From Betaproteobacteria bacterium (lineage in GTDB: Bacteria; Pseudomonadota; Gammaproteobacteria; Burkholderiales; Usitatibacteraceae), in assembly GCA_003105245.1 (NCBI GenBank), contig PQAI01000146.1, positions 1-8,463 on the forward strand: a DNA stretch of 8,463 nt, given 5' to 3'. This document shows positions 6,345 through 8,463 of this stretch, piece by piece (position 1 is the stretch's first letter; the number at the start of each line of letters is the position of its first letter). A model generated the notes under the pieces. It ran no database searches. It was given only the letters and a program-made list of their open reading frames with translations, and had not been told where the DNA came from. Position numbers and translations under genes: made by a program.

Positions 6345-6851
6345 TCACTTCTTGTTGTAGGCCTTCACGAGGTCCGCGGGATTGCCCGTCTTGTGGCAGC
6401 TCGCGCACATCTCGGCAGGCTTGGAACGCGGGTCCTTCATCATCTCGGCGTGCGCGAGCTCCTTCTTGATGAGGCGGGGGTTGCCCTTGTGGCAGCCCAC
6501 GCAGGAGTTGTCGACGCTCTTGTGGTCGGTGTGCCACTTCTGCTCGCTCGGGGCGGCCGCGCGCGTGCCGTTGTGGCACTTGAAGCAGGACGAGGCGCCC
6601 ATGCCGCAGGCGTTGGCCTCGGCGATGGGGGAGGTCTGGCGCAGGATGTCGCGCACCTCGGCGATGGCCTCGGCGCCCCAGCCCTCGGGCTTCGAGCCCG
6701 CCGCGACCGAGCCGTCCGCGCGCTCGGGCGTGGAGCCCGCGAGGGACCAGGCGAGCGCCACGGCCACGACGGCCGCCGTTCCCGCGGCGGTGCGCGCGAT
6801 TGAGCGCGCCGCCGCGCGCAGCCTGTCCACGATCGTCTTCTTCTGCTTCAT
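6345..6851 (-). CDS. Small triheme c-type cytochrome
   Basis: The 168-residue product has a basic start and one hydrophobic segment (about residues 21-40), either a signal peptide or an uncleaved anchor to the inner membrane. Three heme-binding motifs follow: CFKCH (89-93), CVGCH (117-121) and CASCH (149-153). The protein has only three further histidines (H107, H110, H134), exactly enough for three bis-His hemes. A lone Cys lies at 82. The region CVGCHKGNP...AHAEMMKDP...CASCH resembles a periplasmic electron-transfer domain seen in many small multiheme cytochromes, though I cannot name a characterised orthologue. Start: the ATG at 6851 has AAAGGAGG 8 nt upstream; the open frame extends to 7157 but that part overlaps the preceding gene and is not cytochrome-like. 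The ATG overlaps the stop of the upstream gene (ATGA). It should pass electrons within the periplasm to or from a membrane or porin-side partner. Confidence 0.92.
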   Translation of the reverse strand: MKQKKTIVDRLRAAARSIARTAAGTAAVVAVALAWSLAGSTPERADGSVAAGSKPEGWGAEAIAEVRDILRQTSPIAEANACGMGASSCFKCHNGTRAAAPSEQKWHTDHKSVDNSCVGCHKGNPRLIKKELAHAEMMKDPRSKPAEMCASCHKTGNPADLVKAYNKK

Positions 6852-7123
6852 TTCTCGCTCCTCCTTTGGGTTTGCGCGGCCGATTTCCCCTCGGCAGCCT
6901 GGATGTCGTCCTCGCCCAGCGCGCTGGCGCAGGTGCAGGTGGGCCTCTCGCCCCTGAACTTGAGGCGCCGCTTCGGCGCCGGCGCTTCCGCCGCCCCGTC
7001 CTTCGCCGCGGCCTCGGTCGCAGCCTCCTTCACGGGGGCGGGGGTGGCCGCGGGTGCCGGCACCTGCGCCTGCGCGCACGGCACGGCGAGCATCGCGACG
7101 ACCAGCCAACGACGAAGGTGCAT
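6848..7123 (-). CDS. Small secreted Ala/Pro-rich protein with CxC motif
   Basis: The 91-residue product starts MHLRRWLVVAMLAVP and has a short signal peptide with likely cleavage after CAQA (A19/Q20). Residues 20-50 are a low-complexity Ala/Pro/Glu/Lys linker. The only distinctive part is the C-terminal segment KRRLKFRGERPTCTCASALG (51-70) followed by EDDIQAAE, with cysteines C63 and C65. I do not recognise a characterised family. The ATG at 7123 has GGGAG 5 nt upstream; the longer open frame to 7231 would start upstream of the sigma-54 promoter. Its TGA overlaps the cytochrome ATG by 4 nt, and the cytochrome Shine-Dalgarno lies inside its last codons, so translation of the two is coupled. 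As the first gene after the sigma-54 promoter it may be a metal- or redox-active periplasmic helper of the cytochrome or porin; that role is inference. Confidence 0.75.
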   Translation of the reverse strand: MHLRRWLVVAMLAVPCAQAQVPAPAATPAPVKEAATEAAAKDGAAEAPAPKRRLKFRGERPTCTCASALGEDDIQAAEGKSAAQTQRRSEK

Positions 7124-7159
7124 GGTTGCTCCCGGTGACAGGACTCGATGGCGGCATCC

Positions 7160-7175
7160 AGCAGATTGCGTGCCA
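7160..7175 (-). promoter_or_regulatory. Sigma-54 (RpoN) -24/-12 promoter of the cytochrome-porin operon
   Basis: On the minus strand the sequence is TGGCACGCAATCTGCT. Compared with the consensus TGGCACG-N4-TTGCW it has one mismatch (C for the first T of the -12 block), and the GG and GC dinucleotides are exactly 12 bp apart as sigma-54 requires. Transcription would start near 7149, 26 nt before the ATG of the small secreted protein, with GGGAG in between. The operon it drives ends in a sigma-54-dependent activator gene. Confidence 0.82.
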
Positions 7176-7214
7176 TCGTCGCGGCGACTGGAAAAACAGG
7201 GAGTTAGGAGCGCG

Positions 7215-7240
7215 TGCCGCGTCGGAGGCATTGCATTACC
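7215..7240. promoter_or_regulatory. Possible activator-binding site upstream of the sigma-54 promoter
   Basis: Two overlapping imperfect dyads lie here: TGCC-N8-GGCA (7215-7230) and GGCATTGCATTACC (7227-7240), a 14-bp sequence with 10 positions symmetric around TGCA. They lie about 66-91 bp upstream of the predicted start, where NtrC-type activators usually bind. Neither is strong enough to be certain, and the binding motif of this regulator is unknown. Confidence 0.25.
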
Positions 7241-7261
7241 CCTTGCCCGCCGTGGGGCCTT

Positions 7262-8463
7262 TCAATTTGCAACCGCACGCGAGGCGGCACCCGGCGACTC
7301 GGGGACCGCGACCCGCACCTCCTCCAGGTAGTAGCGGGCGCCGACCGCCTTCGCGAGGGCCTCGTCGAGAAGCGCCCGCGTGGCCTCGTCGAGACCGGGA
7401 TTGCGCTGGCGCATGTCGGCGAACATGCGCTCGTAGTGCTCCCCGGGCGCGACTTCCGTGGCGAGGATCGCCTCCCACTTGCCCGGCCCGGCCGCGATCT
7501 CGAAGGAAATCTCCTTCCGGCCGTCGGGGGCGAGCCGGGTGTCGGCCATCTCGCGCTCGAGACCCACGTCGAGGGTGCGTCCCACGACGTGCTGGCCGAC
7601 GAGCATGCGGGTGCCGGGGCCGCGCAGGACCAGGTTCACGAAGAGCTTGGGAACGACGTACGTGGGAAGGTAGTGGCCCGCGTCGCGGTTGGCGAGCACG
7701 GCGGTGACGCGGATGCGCCCGGCGTCGACGCGCGTGACGGAGAGCTCGCGGTGCAGGGCGGTGCGCACCATGTCGCGGTCGTGGATGCCGCGCCAGAGGT
7801 GGCGCCGGTCCGGCATGTGGCAGCTCTGGCACTGGCGGCCCTCGCGGGCATGCCGGCTCGCGCGCCATTCCGCGTAGGTGTTCTCGAGGAGCTTGCCGTT
7901 CACCTGGCGCCCGTCGGGCGCGAACTGGTGGCAGGGCGAGCAGAAGCGGCTGTCGGAGAATGCCGCCTCCTCGGTGAAACCGCCGTGGGGCAGCCGGGTG
8001 CCTTCGGGCGGCGCGACGCGCGCCTTCGGGCCGAAGCGCTCATGCCGGCGCACGTGGCAGGCCGCGCAGACCAGGCCCTGCCGGTGCAGCTCCGGCGGGA
8101 CCCACGACGGCGGCGGGGAGGCCGGCGCGTTGGGCCAGCCGCGCTCCAGGGCCATGAGGGCCTTCTGCTCCGCGAGCGGCGCGTGGCAGCGCAGGCAATC
8201 GTTGCCCTGGTGCTGCTGCATCGTGCGCAACTGCCAGAGGATGCCGGGTCCGATGGCCCGCGAGTGCAGGCTCGTCTTCCAGTCGGCGAGCTGCGCGGGG
8301 TGGCAGGCGCCGCAGCCCTCGGGACCGAGGGCCGCTTCCGCCGGCGTGAAGGTTGCGGGGGGATCGCCCTGGGGGGCGAGAGGCTGCGCCCAGTGACGGG
8401 CGAGGAAGGCCTCGATCGCTTCGTCGGCGCGCCGCTCGGAGAGGTGGCGCCAGCCGGCCCACA
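7262..8463 (-). CDS. Multiheme c-type cytochrome with C-terminal beta domain (N-terminus beyond right edge)
   Basis: The frame is open from the right edge to a TGA at 7262-7264, giving 399 visible residues without the start or signal peptide. Five heme motifs are seen: CGACH (50-54), CLRCH (89-93), CAACH (132-136), CSPCH (174-178) and CQSCH (211-215), numbered from the first full codon at 8461. Segments such as DWKTSLHSRA and EWRASRHAREGRQCQSCHMP resemble the W-x-x-S-x-H-x-x-x pattern before hemes in cytochrome c554/NrfA-like proteins, where the His can be a distal ligand. After RGIHDRDMV comes a heme-free, beta-rich region (about 240-345) and a helical end. The internal TTG at 8230 is not the start, because the first heme motif lies upstream of it. 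It is separated from the sigma-54 operon by 138 nt containing that promoter, so it probably belongs to an upstream unit with possible read-through. Likely periplasmic or outer-membrane-side electron carrier or reductase; substrate unknown. Confidence 0.88.
   Translation of the reverse strand, partial: WAGWRHLSERRADEAIEAFLARHWAQPLAPQGDPPATFTPAEAALGPEGCGACHPAQLADWKTSLHSRAIGPGILWQLRTMQQHQGNDCLRCHAPLAEQKALMALERGWPNAPASPPPSWVPPELHRQGLVCAACHVRRHERFGPKARVAPPEGTRLPHGGFTEEAAFSDSRFCSPCHQFAPDGRQVNGKLLENTYAEWRASRHAREGRQCQSCHMPDRRHLWRGIHDRDMVRTALHRELSVTRVDAGRIRVTAVLANRDAGHYLPTYVVPKLFVNLVLRGPGTRMLVGQHVVGRTLDVGLEREMADTRLAPDGRKEISFEIAAGPGKWEAILATEVAPGEHYERMFADMRQRNPGLDEATRALLDEALAKAVGARYYLEEVRVAVPESPGAASRAVAN

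Noticed and set aside
4994..6469. Plus-strand 491-codon open frame
   Set aside because: Antisense shadow of the porin gene; the porin has a signal peptide, Shine-Dalgarno and C-terminal Phe, and this frame has none of these.
7063..7081. Lipoprotein lipobox around Cys16 of the small protein
   Set aside because: The residues before Cys (A-V-P) do not fit a lipobox, since Pro sits at -1; a normal signal-peptidase I site two to three residues later fits better.
6852..7157. N-terminal extension of the triheme cytochrome to 7157
   Set aside because: It overlaps the small secreted protein in another frame, lacks a ribosome-binding site, and the internal ATG at 6851 has a near-perfect one.
7124..7231. 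Longer start of the small secreted protein at 7231
   Set aside because: It would begin upstream of the predicted sigma-54 transcription start and bury the signal peptide behind 36 unrelated residues.
7240..7262. Terminator after the multiheme cytochrome
   Set aside because: Only 4-bp GC stems are possible and no T run follows them, so transcription may read through into the sigma-54 operon.
1..8463. CRISPR arrays, insertion sequences, integrase or phage genes
   Set aside because: No direct-repeat array, transposase-like frame or terminal inverted repeat was noticed on reading both strands.

Overview
The window reads as chromosomal DNA of a high-GC Gram-negative bacterium, most likely a betaproteobacterium. 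The evidence is the rplU-rpmA pair divergent from a long-chain (IspB-type) polyprenyl diphosphate synthase, a tRNA-Pro directly after it, a C-terminal-Phe outer-membrane porin, and multiheme c-type cytochromes. The taxon is inferred from gene content and protein style, not from a database search.

Left part (1-2183) is housekeeping. A truncated LysE/RhtB-type exporter gene runs off the left edge. Then comes a clear intrinsic terminator for rplU-rpmA (L21, L27). A compact divergent promoter region follows, in which the -10 element of the rplU promoter is also a perfect TATAAT on the other strand. Next are ispB (side chain of ubiquinone) and a tRNA-Pro(CGG) with an encoded CCA.

Right part (2198-8463), all on the minus strand, is a respiratory or envelope module with its own regulators. 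In transcription order it holds: the C-terminal part of a c-type cytochrome with at least five hemes; an intergenic region with a near-consensus sigma-54 promoter (7160-7175); a small secreted Ala/Pro-rich protein with a Cys-Thr-Cys motif; a triheme cytochrome with exactly three spare histidines; an OprP/OprO-like outer-membrane porin; a PAS-containing membrane histidine kinase; and a sigma-54-dependent response regulator with an intact GAFTGA motif. The small gene and the cytochrome overlap by 4 nt (ATGA), the porin follows after 19 nt, and the kinase and regulator are 4 nt apart. A 13-bp hairpin sits between the porin and the kinase.

The inferred picture is a self-activating circuit. A redox- or energy-sensing kinase phosphorylates the regulator, which with sigma-54 switches on the operon containing porin, cytochromes and the two-component genes themselves. 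The porin plus cytochromes could take up and reduce an anionic acceptor, or carry electrons across the envelope. The substrate cannot be read from the sequence. No stretch over 300 bases lacks a gene, and I saw no CRISPR, insertion sequence or phage gene.
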